This document shows, piece after piece, positions 1 to 9,898 of a stretch of DNA of 64,000 nt. Both the position numbers and the translations under genes were made by a program. This DNA is from Brachionus plicatilis (taxonomy: Eukaryota; Rotifera; Eurotatoria; Ploima; Brachionidae). The notes under the pieces were generated by a model. That model was not told the DNA's origin, made no database searches, and was given only the letters and a program-made list of their open reading frames with translations. How positions within the stretch are numbered: position 1 is the first letter of the stretch; every line of letters starts with the position of its first letter. The stretch covers positions 577,286-641,285 of the forward strand of contig QEOQ01000258.1 of NCBI GenBank assembly GCA_010279815.1, written 5' to 3'.

Positions 1-149
1 ACATGTAACAACTTTTGTTACACGTTGTTACATATTTTACAGAAGCAATTTTTTTTCATTCATCGAAAAATTTCAATTAAAAACTTTTTTCTTGAACTTT
101 TTGAACTTTTTGAACAAAATTTCACAATGTTAACTATCTTATCGTGATG

Positions 150-975
150 TATCGAATATTTTTAGATTTGTCTGAAAAGACCCTACAACGAGCTATAGAC
201 AAATCGCAGCAGACTTTAATTCGAAATTCAAAGAACATAAGATAAGTAAAGAAACGGTTCGAAGAGTAGTTGCAAGGAAAGGTATTGAGTCTTTTTCCGT
301 CGTTAAAAAAGCCGCTTCTAACTGTCAGCGATAGAACAAAACGACACAAGTGTTGTAAAGAAAGACGTAATTGGACCGACAAAGATTGGGCTAAAGTTAT
401 TTTTTGCGAAGAGTCGAACTTTGAAATCCTAAATAGGAATATCTTGAGTCTTTGTCAAAAGATTTAAAAGTAAAAAATATCACCCTAAGTTTCGTGTCCC
501 AAGAATACAGAAGGGCGGAGTCTCAGTCGGTATGTGTAGATGCATGTCTTACGAAGGAATGGGTTGTTGCTCCATTTACACCGGGAGAATAAATCATTTG
601 TTTACGTGGACACACTAGAAAACAACCTTATCCCATCGGTACAGCTTTTAATCGATGATGATCAAGAGTAGATTTTCCAACAGGACTGCGCACATACTCG
701 GTAAAAATTGGTTGAGAGAGCCTGATTTTACAGTTCTTCCATGGTGTCCTAGATCACCATGTAGCAATCTAATTGAAAATTTATGGGCATATATTGACCA
801 AAAATTGCTCAATTATTGGAAAACTTCAGTCGACCATTTAAAGTAATTGCTCCATGAAGAATGGTTGAAAATTCCGACTGAATTCTGTGACAATTTGATT
901 TCTTCAACGAAAAAACGGGTCGACGCTTGCAAAAAGCAAAAGGCGGACATCTTGGAACTTAAAATAATTTTGATT
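150..975 (+). pseudogene. Tc1/mariner transposase relic
   Basis: Broken reading frames together resemble a Tc1-family DDE transposase. Around 205-290 is a piece of the helix-turn-helix part (SKETVRRVVARKG). At 300-440 comes the start of the catalytic core (WAKVIFCEESNFEI). At 655-845 there is a clear block ending NLIENLWAYIDQKL, the usual Tc1 C-terminal catalytic signature in which proline has been replaced. At 847-950 the C-terminal tail continues in the next frame (EEWLKIPTEF). At least three frameshifts or stops separate the blocks, so no active protein is made. Inverted terminal repeats could not be recognised. Family assignment is firm; borders are approximate. Confidence 0.8.
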
Positions 976-1279
976 CAAACTTTTTGTGTCATATTTTTTT
1001 GCCATTTCCACTTTTTTCAACGAACTTAATGAACGAGAGAAAAGAAAAATATTTTGATTGGATCAATAGAAATCATAATTTTAACAAAAATATATATTGA
1101 CCATTAAAAATGTAAGAAAACAAAAAAAAGTCAATTAATCCTAGCAACAAACCTAATGCCGAGTGCCGATTTGAGTTGCCGACGATTCTATCCTTTGCTC
1201 CTCTAATTAATTGTCTAAAAATTTTAAGATTTTCCCTTTTGAAGTGTTCATTTTGAAAGACTCTAAAACGATTGTTTTA

Positions 1280-2155
1280 CAGTAAAATCCCTCAAATGTG
1301 AACACCGGCCGTCGCGGTCAAATTTTGTTCACTTACGGGGGTGTTCACATTTGAGGACGATCTCGTAAAAGTGAACAGTTCACATTTACTAGATTTTCAT
1401 TCAACCAAAAAAATGTTAAGTTTATTTTTAAATTATAATAATAATTAAAACACACAGATAATGCATGTAAATAAAAATTGTATTGAATAATAAAACAAAA
1501 ATCATTTCAAAAATAAATTTCAAAAATGTCTACTTCAAAGCCAATTCAATACCAAAAATTAACTTTGGAAGATAAGTATAAACTTTTATTAAAAGCCGAG
1601 TCCACGAAAAGTTCACAGCGTAGTTTAGCAAAAGAATTCGACTTATCGCTTGGTGCAGTAAATAAAATTCTCAAAAAAAAAAATGAGATTACTATTTGAT
1701 TCGTTATTGATTCTACTGAAAATAAAAAAGAAGCAAAATTAAGTGAAATTCATCGAATGTTTGGAGACATAAGGCTTTATTTAGTTAACAATAATCCTAG
1801 TTTATGTAAAGAATTTATGACATTCGAAAATAATTTCTTAGATTCAACAAATATTAGGCAATCAAAAACTCTTGATTTTTTTAAAATTAATATTATATGT
1901 ATTTTGTATACTTTTATGTAAATATTATTAAAAAAATTATTGAAAATCACAGTAAATAAATTTTGGTTTTCATTTTTTTTGTTCACTTTTTCCCATTTTT
2001 TAGTGTTCACATACCGAATGTTCACATTTGAGGATGTTCACATTAGAGGGATTTTGGCCCATGTTAAAAGGTTCATTTTGGTCGGTCGCAAAGAATTTGC
2101 GTTCACTTACGGGGGTGTTCACATTTGAGGATGTTCATTTTGAGGAATTTTACTG
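1280..2155 (+). mobile_element. pogo/Tigger-like non-autonomous DNA transposon
   Basis: The element begins CAGTAAAATCCCTCAAATG and ends in the inverted sequence TTGAGGAATTTTACTG, with TA on both outer sides (1278-1279 and 2156-2157), as for the pogo branch of Tc1/mariner. About 30 bp (GTTCACTTACGGGGGTG...) occur near both ends as a direct repeat (1329-1359 and 2101-2131), a subterminal repeat that probably binds transposase. Inside, only the N-terminal DNA-binding part (1526-1699) and a short C-terminal stretch around 1755-1890 (ends KTLDFFK, typical of Tigger/jerky tails) survive, so the catalytic core has been deleted. Confidence 0.85.
1526..1699 (+). CDS. Truncated pogo-type transposase N-terminus (57 aa)
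   Basis: The frame starts MSTSKPIQYQKLTLEDKYKL and continues with a helix-turn-helix of the CENP-B/Psq N-terminal kind (RSLAKEFDLSLGAVNKILKK). The stop follows at once after residue 57, so only the DNA-binding half is encoded. It sits inside the 1280-2155 element. It is too short to be a transposase; whether it is translated as a DNA-binding peptide is unknown. Confidence 0.6.
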   Translation: MSTSKPIQYQKLTLEDKYKLLLKAESTKSSQRSLAKEFDLSLGAVNKILKKKNEITI

Positions 2156-2620
2156 TATTAAATTAAAAAACCAAAAATGCACAAATATCTCGATATGCTT
2201 AATTTATTGTGTTTTTCGATCGAGCTGGTCTTCCGCGTCTTTTCTTTATTAATTTTTCAAATAGGGTATAATTTTATTACACTTTAGATTCATTAAATAA
2301 AATTATAGATGAGTGTAAATATTCCCTAGTGAAAGGATATGACTTATTATGTTATGAATTTTTCAATCAATTTTGTAGAATAGCTTCTCTGGATGCTGAA
2401 AAAGCATTTGATAAACTATGGAGGGATGGCATGTTTTTTAAACTAATTCCTAGGTTAAATAAGTTCTACTGGATACTTCTTAAAATATCTGGATACTATG
2501 ACTCAGCTTCAGCTTTAATATGTCTACCTAATGGAAACGTTTCTGACCTTTTTCCGATTAAAAGTGGCGTGAAACAAGGGGGTATACTTTCACCATTTCT
2601 TTTCAACATTTTTATCAATG

Positions 2621-3237
2621 GGTAAACGATCAAAATAGAGAAATAAATTTTTAGAGAATAGCTAAATTAGAGAAAAATTTATAGAGAAAAAAATGTGTCA
2701 ATTAATTAGAGAATATTTTTATTAGAGATAAAAAAATGAATAGAGAAAAAAATGTGTCAATTAATTAGAGAATATTTTTATTAGAGAAAAAAATTTACCG
2801 AAAAAAAATTACAAAATTTTTATTGAAAAAAAAATAGAAAAAGTCTGATAAACTAATTAATTAATTAATATTCCATCAATAAAATTGAAAATTCAGTAAG
2901 GAACAACTCTAAATTTTCTGTTTTATATTCATTAACTTGGCGCTTTATTTTATCTTCTTTTTTTTGTGCTTTACTGCTTGTTGACTTTAATTGACTACCT
3001 GAAAGTGGAGAATTAATTTGGCTCATTTTTAGTTGAATTTAAACAAGATGAATAAAAAAGCTTTTTATTTATATTAAAAATATTGTCTGTGCTTTTCTCT
3101 ATATTTTTTTCCCTAATTTTTTTTTCTCTATTATACAAATTCTCTAATTTTCCTTTCTCTATTTTATGATTTCTCTAAACTTGTCTTGACCCTAATTAAT
3201 TTCTCTAATTTTTTTTTCTCTATTTTGATAGTTCACC
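2621..3237. mobile_element. 617-bp MITE with AGAGAAA arrays, 8-bp target duplication
   Basis: Ends are GGTAAACGATCAAAATAGAG and its near-exact inverse (about 23 bp TIR with two mismatches). The target TATCAATG is duplicated exactly at 2613-2620 and 3238-3245. The subterminal regions hold many copies of (T)TAGAGAA on the left and the inverse TTCTCTAA on the right. An 8-bp duplication with GG...CC ends fits hAT, Merlin or a related class; no transposase is encoded. It holds one small minus-strand ORF (2865-3026). Confidence 0.9.
2865..3026 (-). CDS. Small ORF inside the AGAGAAA MITE (53 aa)
   Basis: The frame opens MSQINSPLSGSQLKSTSSKA and continues with a lysine- and glutamate-rich helix (QKKEDKIKRQVNEYKTENLE) before a hydrophobic end (FSILLMEY). 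It is the only ORF in the central part of the MITE and is similar in size and charged character to ORFs in other small elements here. No family is recognised. It could be the N-terminal relic of a transposase. Confidence 0.35.
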   Translation of the reverse strand: MSQINSPLSGSQLKSTSSKAQKKEDKIKRQVNEYKTENLELFLTEFSILLMEY

Positions 3238-4311
3238 TATCAATGACTTGATTGAGGAATTGTTAGAAAAAAACCTAGCAACCATTTTTAACAACTTAAA
3301 TGTATCGGTAATTGTTTACGCTGACGATATCATGCTCATCAGCCCAGTCGATACACACTTACAGTCTTTATTAATAGATATTTGTGGGAATTTTGGTACA
3401 AAATGGAGACTAAACTTTAATCCTAAAATGTCAAACATAATTGATTTTGGTCATCTTTTATTTAGAAATGATTTTTATTTAAATAATCTTAAATTAAACA
3501 AAGTTGAGGAACTCCAATATTTGGGTTTTAATTTAAATTCAGATCTTGACTTTAATAGAATATCATTTGTGAAATTTAAAAAAGTTCAAGAATCGTTTTT
3601 CTCATCCTCCTTCTTAATTGGGAAAATTAGTAAAATGACTCAATCACACAAAGCCTTTATATATAAAACTTATTGTTTATCACAATTTACGTATGGTCTG
3701 GGAATAGTAACACTTAATAAAACAACGATTAATACATTAAATATTAACCAAAACAATTTAATAAGACAAATGTTCAACCTTCGTTATACTTGCCACATGT
3801 CGGGGGTCTTAAAAGTTCTTAAGATTTTAAAATTTGATCAACTTTATCTTTTTTCTAAACTATCATTTATTGAGACGATAAGATTTAACTCAATAGCATC
3901 TAGTATTTTTGAGTGCATTAAACAAAACATAACTCTCTGTCAATCAAAGTCAAATAACTCTTTTGAAACAGATATTCAAGTCTTGATTAAGCATTTTTAA
4001 TGTAGATTTTCCTTCACTTTTAAGTAATAAAAGTAAGTATCAAAAGGAGTTAAAGGAGCATTTTTTCATCAGTGATGGCATTTCTGACCTTATCAAAATG
4101 TGTCTAGAAAACATAAGATTTAAAGATTATCGTATATTTTTAAATGAATTAATAAGGCCTAGATGAATTTCATAACTTGAGGTCCACTAAATTAAAAACA
4201 GACTATTTTCCTCTTCATTTTCTTACAACTGTAATATTTTTATATATTTTTATATATTTTTATATATATGTATAATTTTTTTATTTTTCTGTACTCTCTT
4301 CTTCAAATTTT

Positions 4312-4926
4312 TATTTTTACTTCTCCTGAAGGAGGTTAATTAAATTCAAATAAATAAATAATTTTATGTCGAATATCAAATTTTGTACATTGATACCATA
4401 TTATATCTGCAAAGTTTCTGTCGCTCTTTTTCCAATCCAGTTATTTCCCTCAAAATCTCGATCAAGGCATTTTTACAAAAGAGCGAAAACTACAGAAAGG
4501 AAAATAACTTTTACCTTTTAATCTAGTTTTTCCTTTAGAATTAGGAATTATCTGTGCCCAGCTGAGGCTCCTTCAGGTAACAGCACAGTTCAGGAAAGAA
4601 ATAAGAAATAGTAAGATAGCAATTACACAATGGAGTCTGGTATTCGACATATCTTGATTTAAAACCTGATGAGGCTGCATTGGTTTATATAAAGGTAAAA
4701 TCAAAAGTGTTAATTTGATATACAAAACAAGAAAGTTATAATAAATTTCAAAGTGGCAATTTGAAATAATTTATTGAACGTTATGAGATTAATTAATAAT
4801 TAATTTTGTTTTTTTTTGATGGTTTAAGAGTTTCATTTTAATCAATTATGAATTAATAAATTAAAATAGTGATAAATTTAAATGTAATTGACATTAATTA
4901 CAAAAAAAAGCTAAAATGTTTTTATT
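4312..4926. other. LINE 3' tail and AT-rich spacer
   Basis: After the LINE tail (to 4362) nothing coding is seen. Around 4557-4580 there is a weak match (GCTGAGGCTCCTTCAG) to the inverted LINE 3' end motif, and the 13-bp flanks CTGTG.../...CACAG form a small inverted pair. Confidence 0.4.
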
Positions 4927-5214
4927 TTGTTCCTAATTCAGTATTTTAGTTTTACAAATACATATTTTTGTTATTTAAAAATATTATACGCGATAGAAGA
5001 GTCAAAGTGTACGGATGAAAAATATAAAAAAAAAGACGACGATGATAAAATTTTAGAAATTTTAGACATAATGAAAATAGAAAAATACAAAGTCAAAAAT
5101 GTCACCCTTCTAAAATCAAATCATGAAAATTCAAAGCCAGCACCAATCCTAATCAGAATGAACTCTGAACAAACCAAGTTCCAAATGCTTAAATTAAAAT
5201 TGAATTTTACGTAA
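4927..5214 (+). CDS. Possible LINE ORF1 fragment (95 aa)
   Basis: The C-terminal half (VKNVTLLKS ... KPAPILIRMNSEQTKFQML) has the pattern of the RNA-binding part of invertebrate LINE ORF1 proteins, in which a rule like 'R-G-...-RPRPILVKF...R..VL' recurs. The N-terminal 30 residues are hydrophobic and probably not genuine. The frame runs into TTACGTAA-type repeat DNA at 5205, so the true C-terminus has been replaced. Moderate to low certainty. Confidence 0.4.
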   Translation: MFLIQYFSFTNTYFCYLKILYAIEESKCTDEKYKKKDDDDKILEILDIMKIEKYKVKNVTLLKSNHENSKPAPILIRMNSEQTKFQMLKLKLNFT

Positions 5215-5290
5215 ATATATGTAAATACCAAAATTTACCTAATTTTACGTAAAATTTGGTAAAATCCATGTGGCAAATCAGCACTGTAAA
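5205..5290. repeat. TTACGTAA-family end fragment
   Basis: Several copies of TTTACGTAA/TTACCTAA and the inverted pair around ACCAAAATTTACC...GGTAAAAT match the terminal repeats of the larger elements at 11626-13291 and 58069-60430. A second fragment lies at 7900-7955. Confidence 0.5.
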
Positions 5291-5474
5291 TTCACTTTTT
5301 TCAAATAAAATTCAAATTTTTTTTATTTTTGTTTATTTCACACTTTTGACTAAAAATTCAGTAAAACATTTTAAAAAAAATTATTAATTATTTAATTAAT
5401 AATTTTTCAGTAATAATTTTTTTTTTCAGAATCTTGATGGGTGTCAGTTTTAAAACAAACAAAAAAAAATTTTC

Positions 5475-6623
5475 TTAAAAAATAGCTGACCCGCTTTTTG
5501 ATCTTGGCAAGTACGAAAAATTCATCCGCTTACACGGATAATTAAAATCCACGCCATCAATATAAAAGGGCAGTGAACCTTTTCGTATAGACGACACAAA
5601 TCCATACGTACTTCCACCAGTTATAACAATTTCATCACTTTTTGCCAGCAACTCACTGTCCATTACTGTTCGAAAATACGCTTGCTTATTGAATCTTATA
5701 TGTCCAAGCTTGCCAACACCTTCAATTACTCTTTTAGGATAAAATTTTCTTATTCTCCTCACAGCATATACCGAGTCGGATGTCACGAACCATTTAAATG
5801 TAGCATTTTTTTGCACCATATTTTCAATCTGAATGGCACAGCTCATAAATGAGCCTAGGTCAGTGTCATTTTTTTTCAGAAATTTTGTTCTTATCTGAAT
5901 TCCGATCACATAAAAACCCTTGAAATTTTTTTCATAAAAATCCTGTACTATTCTTGTGAAATTGGGACTAAGTATCCAAAACTTGTGCATTAATCTGTGG
6001 CCAACCTCGAATCCAATAGACAAAAACGGCTCTACATTGTTCGATTTTTGTCTCAAATTTTCTTTGGCATCTTCAATGGTTTCTTTTCGAACTAAGTTGT
6101 AGCCGAGTAATTGTGAATAGTGTTCGGGATTTGGGCTGATGTCGAAAAAAAAGGCTTTGTTTGCTTGGAAAATAAGATGGGATCCATTGGAGATTTTTTT
6201 GTTCAAAAGTCCATCGATTTGTTTTCTATAGTGCCATGTATTGGAGCTGGAAGAGGAAATTTTTATTGGCTTTATTAACTTAGGCTCTTGAAAAACATTA
6301 TTTAGTGGTGGCTGAACAAATTGCTCTATCTCGGGCCAAACTATTGAGATGGAACTGTTTGTGAGAATGGCTATGCACAAGGCTGAGAGAACGTTGTAGA
6401 TTTTGTTGGCGTAGCCAGGCCGAATACTGCGGCATGAGACTACTTTGTGAGAGTTGTTTTTTCGTATTGAGTTGTGAAGTTTTATGTAGACATCAAGTGG
6501 ATCGTGGTCAAGCTTAAAGGGCTGAGGATTTTCGTTTAGAATGTACCAAAAAAAATTAAAACATGTTAAAATAATTAAAAATAATATTAAAATTTTATTT
6601 TTTAAAAATTTTAGCTCTGTCAT
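5475..6623 (-). CDS. Fucosyltransferase-like type II membrane protein (382 aa)
   Basis: This intronless gene encodes a Golgi-type topology: a short cytoplasmic tail, one membrane anchor at residues 8-29 (KILILFLIILTCFNFFWYIL), then a luminal domain. Residues about 66-95 read RPGYANKIYNVLSALCIAIL, close to the R-G-x-x-N-x-x...SAF.YA.LT motif of GT37/GT11-type fucosyltransferases; IGIQIRT (about 245) matches their HxR-type donor-binding segment; and near residue 320 ELLAKSDEIVITGGSTYGF resembles the C-terminal motif of plant xyloglucan fucosyltransferases. I infer transfer of fucose to glycans, but the donor was not shown. No stop or frameshift; start chosen because it gives the signal anchor directly. 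Nearest neighbours are transposon remnants. Confidence 0.68.
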   Translation of the reverse strand: MTELKFLKNKILILFLIILTCFNFFWYILNENPQPFKLDHDPLDVYIKLHNSIRKNNSHKVVSCRSIRPGYANKIYNVLSALCIAILTNSSISIVWPEIEQFVQPPLNNVFQEPKLIKPIKISSSSSNTWHYRKQIDGLLNKKISNGSHLIFQANKAFFFDISPNPEHYSQLLGYNLVRKETIEDAKENLRQKSNNVEPFLSIGFEVGHRLMHKFWILSPNFTRIVQDFYEKNFKGFYVIGIQIRTKFLKKNDTDLGSFMSCAIQIENMVQKNATFKWFVTSDSVYAVRRIRKFYPKRVIEGVGKLGHIRFNKQAYFRTVMDSELLAKSDEIVITGGSTYGFVSSIRKGSLPFYIDGVDFNYPCKRMNFSYLPRSKSGSAIF

Positions 6624-6924
6624 AGGTGTTGTTAAAATAAATTTTATTATGCCTGAATTTTTAGTTTTTTTTTTTTAAGAATTTTTAATTCANGAAATTA
6701 TGCTATTCTAAGTGGATAATATTTTGCAGACTTTTTTAGGTTTTACCTTAAGATTTAACAAAGTATGTTAAAGACAAAAATTTACCTCTGCACTAATTTT
6801 ATTAAAAAATCAAAATTTATTTTAAAGTTTTAGTTTCATTTGATCATTTTGAGCATCAAAAATTGATCATTAACTTCAACCTGCCTTTTTTTATATAATA
6901 TTTCTTAAAATAGGAGATATATTA
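6624..6924. other. AT-rich upstream region of the fucosyltransferase-like gene
   Basis: Contains the 5' flank of the minus-strand gene and one undetermined base (6694). No promoter element could be assigned with confidence. Confidence 0.3.
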
Positions 6925-6929
6925 AGGCA

Positions 6930-7340
6930 CTAAATTTCTACTTCACCAAATAATTATTAAATACTTCACCAAAAAAAATCACCAAAAAAATAATAAAAAA
7001 ATTAACCAAATAAATATATTTTTCACCAAAACAATTTTATTTCACCAAAAAAAATATTATTTTTTCACCAAATTTATTAATTATTTAGAACCAAAAAAAT
7101 AATTATTTCAACCAAAATAATAGTTTTTATCACCAATAATAATACAAATCAAACCCAAAATAATTACTGACTTATCAAGGCTTGAATTGCCTTTGCAGGT
7201 CTTCCAGGTTTTCTTTTTTCGTCGATAGGAATATTTTTCGCTGATAATGGTATTTCGGCAGTAGTACGTATGTTCGCAGCAATTATGTTCGCAAGAGTCG
7301 AAGTATGTTCGCAACAATTATGTTTGCAAAAAATTTTCAA
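6930..7340. mobile_element. CACCAAA-array element with MULE-type AT-hook tail
   Basis: From about 6950 to 7135 the motif TCACCAAA or AACCAAA occurs roughly ten times in the same orientation, then the sequence enters a minus-strand coding relic (7164-7330). This matches the design of other elements here: a motif array flanking a small DNA-binding ORF. A 115-bp stretch of it (7084-7203) is repeated at 7628-7740, so at least two partial copies lie side by side. TIRs and target duplication were not resolved. Confidence 0.55.
7164..7330 (-). pseudogene. MULE-like transposase C-terminal tail with AT-hook
   Basis: On the minus strand the frame reads STLANIIAANIRTTAEIPLS... and ends EKRKPGRPAKAIQALISQ followed by a stop at 7164-7166. 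The KRKPGRPAKA core is a canonical AT-hook that binds the minor groove of AT-rich DNA; such tails end many invertebrate FLYWCH/MULE transposases. No start codon lies in this frame, so it is a C-terminal fragment. Confidence 0.6.
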
Positions 7341-7627
7341 ATAAGATATTTTAACATTAAAAAATTAGCAAAATACTTTTTTCGATCAATTTTATTGAAT
7401 AAAAAAAACATCAAAAATTACAAAAATTGAATTAGAAAAAAATTTTGAAAAAAAACTTAAGGAAGACTATTATTATTTATTTAGAGCCTTATTCACATTA
7501 ATTTTGAGCTATACCACTTAGGAAACCCTTAATATCATCTTTGTCATTTGATGTGCACGTATGATAAATTCGAATTTACTTATCTGTAGCTTTACTATAA
7601 AATTTACCGGGACGAACCCAATTTGAA

Positions 7628-7740
7628 CCAAAAAAATACTTATTTCAACCAAAATAATAGTTTTTATCATCAATAATAATACAAATCAAACCCAAAATAA
7701 TTACTGACTTATCAAGGCTTGAATTGCCTTTGCAGGTCTT
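7628..7740. repeat. Direct repeat of 7084-7203
   Basis: About 113 bp are nearly identical to 7084-7203, covering the last AACCAAA motifs and the first codons (from the C-terminus) of the AT-hook tail, and then stop abruptly inside the GRP-coding part. This is a second, more truncated copy in the same orientation. Confidence 0.8.
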
Positions 7741-7753
7741 CAAATAAAACTAA

Positions 7754-7865
7754 AAACGGAGCAAAAGGTTTTGTGAAATTCACTACAAAAGAACAGAACA
7801 AAGTGTAAAAAAATTAAATAACTTTTTTTCTAAAAGTTTAAAATTAATTAAGTGAATGCAGAATG
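7754..7865. repeat. Half-copy of GGTTTTGTGAAATTCA MITE
   Basis: The segment GGTTTTGTGAAATTCACTAC followed by AAAAGAACAGAACAAAGTG matches both arms of the palindrome at 8113-8387 and the ends of a similar element at 50112-50460. It is followed by TTACGTAA-type DNA at 7900-7955. Confidence 0.7.
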
Positions 7866-8007
7866 TTGCAAGTTGCAACTTTCAGAGTTCAGCATTATAT
7901 TGTACGTAAATGAATTACCAAAATTTACGTAAAATTACGTAAATTTACGTAAAAATACTTTTTTATTCTTAATCTTTTAATAAAAAAAAACAATCTACTT
8001 TTAAAGT

Positions 8008-8075
8008 GAGAGTGTCGATGTTCACACTCTCAACGTTGATAACTCGACGAATGTTAAGTAACTATTCGTCGAGTT
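8008..8075. other. Two adjacent perfect hairpins
   Basis: Stem 1: GAGAGTGT (8008-8015) pairs with ACACTCTC (8024-8031), loop 8. Stem 2: AACTCGACGAAT (8041-8052) pairs with ATTCGTCGAGTT (8064-8075), loop 11. They are 9 bases apart and clearly GC-richer than their surroundings. A Helitron-type 3' hairpin was considered, but no CTRR end follows. Function unknown. Confidence 0.6.
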
Positions 8076-8112
8076 GGCGGAGGAATTGGTTTATTACAAA
8101 ATAGTTTAAAAT

Positions 8113-8387
8113 TTAATTTTCATTTTAAATTATATTTCTCTAACTGACAGGTTTTGTGAAATTCATTACAAAAGAACAGAACAAAGAGTAAAAAAATTAA
8201 ATAACTTTTTTTCTAAAAGTTAAAATTAAAATTAATTAAATTTTTCGCTTTCTTTTCTGCATTCACTTAATTAATTTTAACTTTTAGAAAAAAAGTTATT
8301 TAATTTTTTTACACTTTGTTCTGTTCTTTTGTAATGAATTTCACAAAACCTGTCAGTTAGAGAAATATAATTTAAAATGAAAATTAA
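8113..8387. repeat. Palindromic MITE, arms about 120 bp
   Basis: The left arm (8113-8240) and right arm (8268-8387) are near-perfect inverse copies, meeting around a 27-base spacer. The arms carry GGTTTTGTGAAATTCATTAC and AGAACAGAACAAAG. An N at 8388 just outside suggests an assembly problem at the base of the hairpin. Confidence 0.9.
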
Positions 8388-8388
8388 N

Positions 8389-9480
8389 ATAATTTCGATG
8401 GTGTGCAAATTGCCTAAAAAACACTAATGCAACTAGCATTATTGAGTGAATATTTGCATTGAGGTTCTGAGAAAAATTTGTATGTTTAATTTCATTAAGT
8501 TCACTTTAAAGTTATTTAATTAGTTAATTTTCATAATTGTAAAAAATAATAAGAAATAATAATAATAATAAGATAAAATTTATTTATTCTAAATATTTTT
8601 GAATTATTTAAAATTTTTTGTTTATTTTCATTAGGAAAAACGCTTTCTAAACCAATTAGTAAATTTTAATACTATTTTCTTTAAAAAAATAAAACCTGTT
8701 TTTACATAATATGAATGAAAATAAAAAAATTCTTTTACAATAAAATATTTTACTTTAACCTTCATACAGCTTCTTTCATGAGTAAAAAATCTCATTGTTT
8801 ACTAAGAGTGGGTCAAAAAATTTATGGGGTTTTTTTTTACCCATCTTAGCATTTTTAAGTTGGTCGGATCAAAAATTACCTAATCATAACTGTATGAAGG
8901 TAAAAAATCTTTATCTCTTAAAAAATATCAGTTTAGTTTTATTAAAGATTTAAAGTTTGAGTCACTTGAGTTCTCACACGATTAAAAAGTTATGTAATTA
9001 GCCAAAGTGCTCTCGAGTATGATAATGCTCAAAATGACTTCAGGATGTTGGCAATATTCAAGCAAATACCCGAGAGAAAAAAAGGCAAAAAGGCTTGTAG
9101 AGATAGGATCAAAAATTGAAAAAAGTCTAAATTTGAGTTATTTTCTATTTCGAAATTAACTCTAAAATTTTTTAGTTATAGTAAAAATTAAATTAAGGCT
9201 TTATTTTTAGAAAATATTCCAGGGCATTTTCTAACTAATTCAATTTTAATTATAAAAGCATAGAAACTTATTGATTAACTCTATAAGAAAAAAAGTTGGA
9301 TATGAGCTTTACTCTTAGAGTCCACAATGCGAGTTTGCATTATTTGTTTTATCTGTTCCGAACTCAAACTGCTTGAGATAAAAAAAAAACAAAATATAAA
9401 AAAATATACAAAACAAAAGTTGAATCTAAAAAAAGAAAATATAAAAATAATATAAGTTAAAAAGTAATCTTCAATTAATA
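8389..9480. other. Non-coding AT-rich stretch with one small inverted-repeat element
   Basis: No coding potential. CCTTCATACAG at 8759-8769 and its inverse CTGTATGAAGG at 8890-8900 bracket a 142-bp segment that looks like a very small MITE. Nothing else was recognised. Confidence 0.4.
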
Positions 9481-9503
9481 TTATTTTTTATATTTTATTA
9501 TTC

Positions 9504-9540
9504 TTTGTTTGTTTATCTGCCCGAGCTTAATCTCCTTCAG
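9504..9540 (-). repeat. Stand-alone LINE 3' tail
   Basis: Reads on the minus strand CTGAAGGAGATTAAGCTCGG and then an A-rich, AAAC/AAAT-type tail. It belongs to the repeated LINE 3' terminus described at 51658-51710. No coding part is attached. Confidence 0.7.
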
Positions 9541-9699
9541 AACAAAATATTAAATAAAAAATTTCAATAAAATATAATTTAAAAAAAGGAGGAAAAATTA
9601 AGAATTTAAAGTTTCAGGAAAAAAAGAATAGATAGAAAATCTAAATTTTATCCTTTTATTTTCTGATTAGCGCGGGAATATTTTTTCTTTCATGCTTAA

Positions 9700-9835
9700 A
9701 TTTTCAGTTAAGATTTTCCCACGCTTATTATCTTCATCTAAGATTTTCCCACGCATATTATTCCATCTAAGATTTTCCCACGCTTATTATTTTTAGCTAA
9801 GATTTTCACACATTTGATTTTTAAATAGTAAGATT
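9700..9835. repeat. Short tandem array, unit TAAGATTTTCCCACGC
   Basis: Four copies of TAAGATTTTCCCACGCTTAT (allowing for small changes) occur about every 36-38 bases. One isolated TTCCCACGCTCA follows at about 10564. It resembles the motif arrays near the ends of other elements here, but the element it belongs to was not identified. Confidence 0.7.
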
Positions 9836-9898
9836 ATCATCACTTAAATCTAATTCAGCTTAAAAAGTAGTTCGAGTACAGTTTTCATATTCGTAGAA

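Larger units (their letters stand above)
2284..4165 (+). pseudogene. LINE ORF2 reverse transcriptase, interrupted
   Basis: The polymerase motifs appear in order: motif A (LDAEKAFDKLW, near 2387), the GVKQGGILSPFLFN motif (near 2568), and after the insertion the catalytic box YADDIMLIS (near 3322), then the thumb-like region to 4000. The frame shifts near 4000 and a further stretch (LLSNKSKYQKELKEH...) continues to a stop at about 4165. Removing the 617-bp insert and one 8-bp duplicate restores the frame through IFINDLIEEL. The catalytic aspartates are present, so decay after the insertion is modest. It belongs to the broad CR1/Jockey-like group of apurinic-endonuclease LINEs; the clade was not resolved. 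No endonuclease domain is present here. Confidence 0.88.
2284..4362 (+). mobile_element. 5'-truncated non-LTR retrotransposon (LINE), split by a MITE
   Basis: The element keeps the reverse transcriptase part of ORF2 and the 3' UTR. The 3' end has a short inverted sequence CTCCTGAAGGAG (about 4323-4334) followed by an (AAAT)n-type tail ending near 4362. The same CTGAAGGAG...AAATAAATAAA tail occurs alone at five other places in the window. The coding part is interrupted by the MITE at 2621-3237. The 5' border is uncertain because the element is truncated. Confidence 0.85.

Noticed and set aside
8041..8080. Helitron 3' end
   Set aside because: The hairpin is there but no CTRR end and no 5' TC terminus were found.
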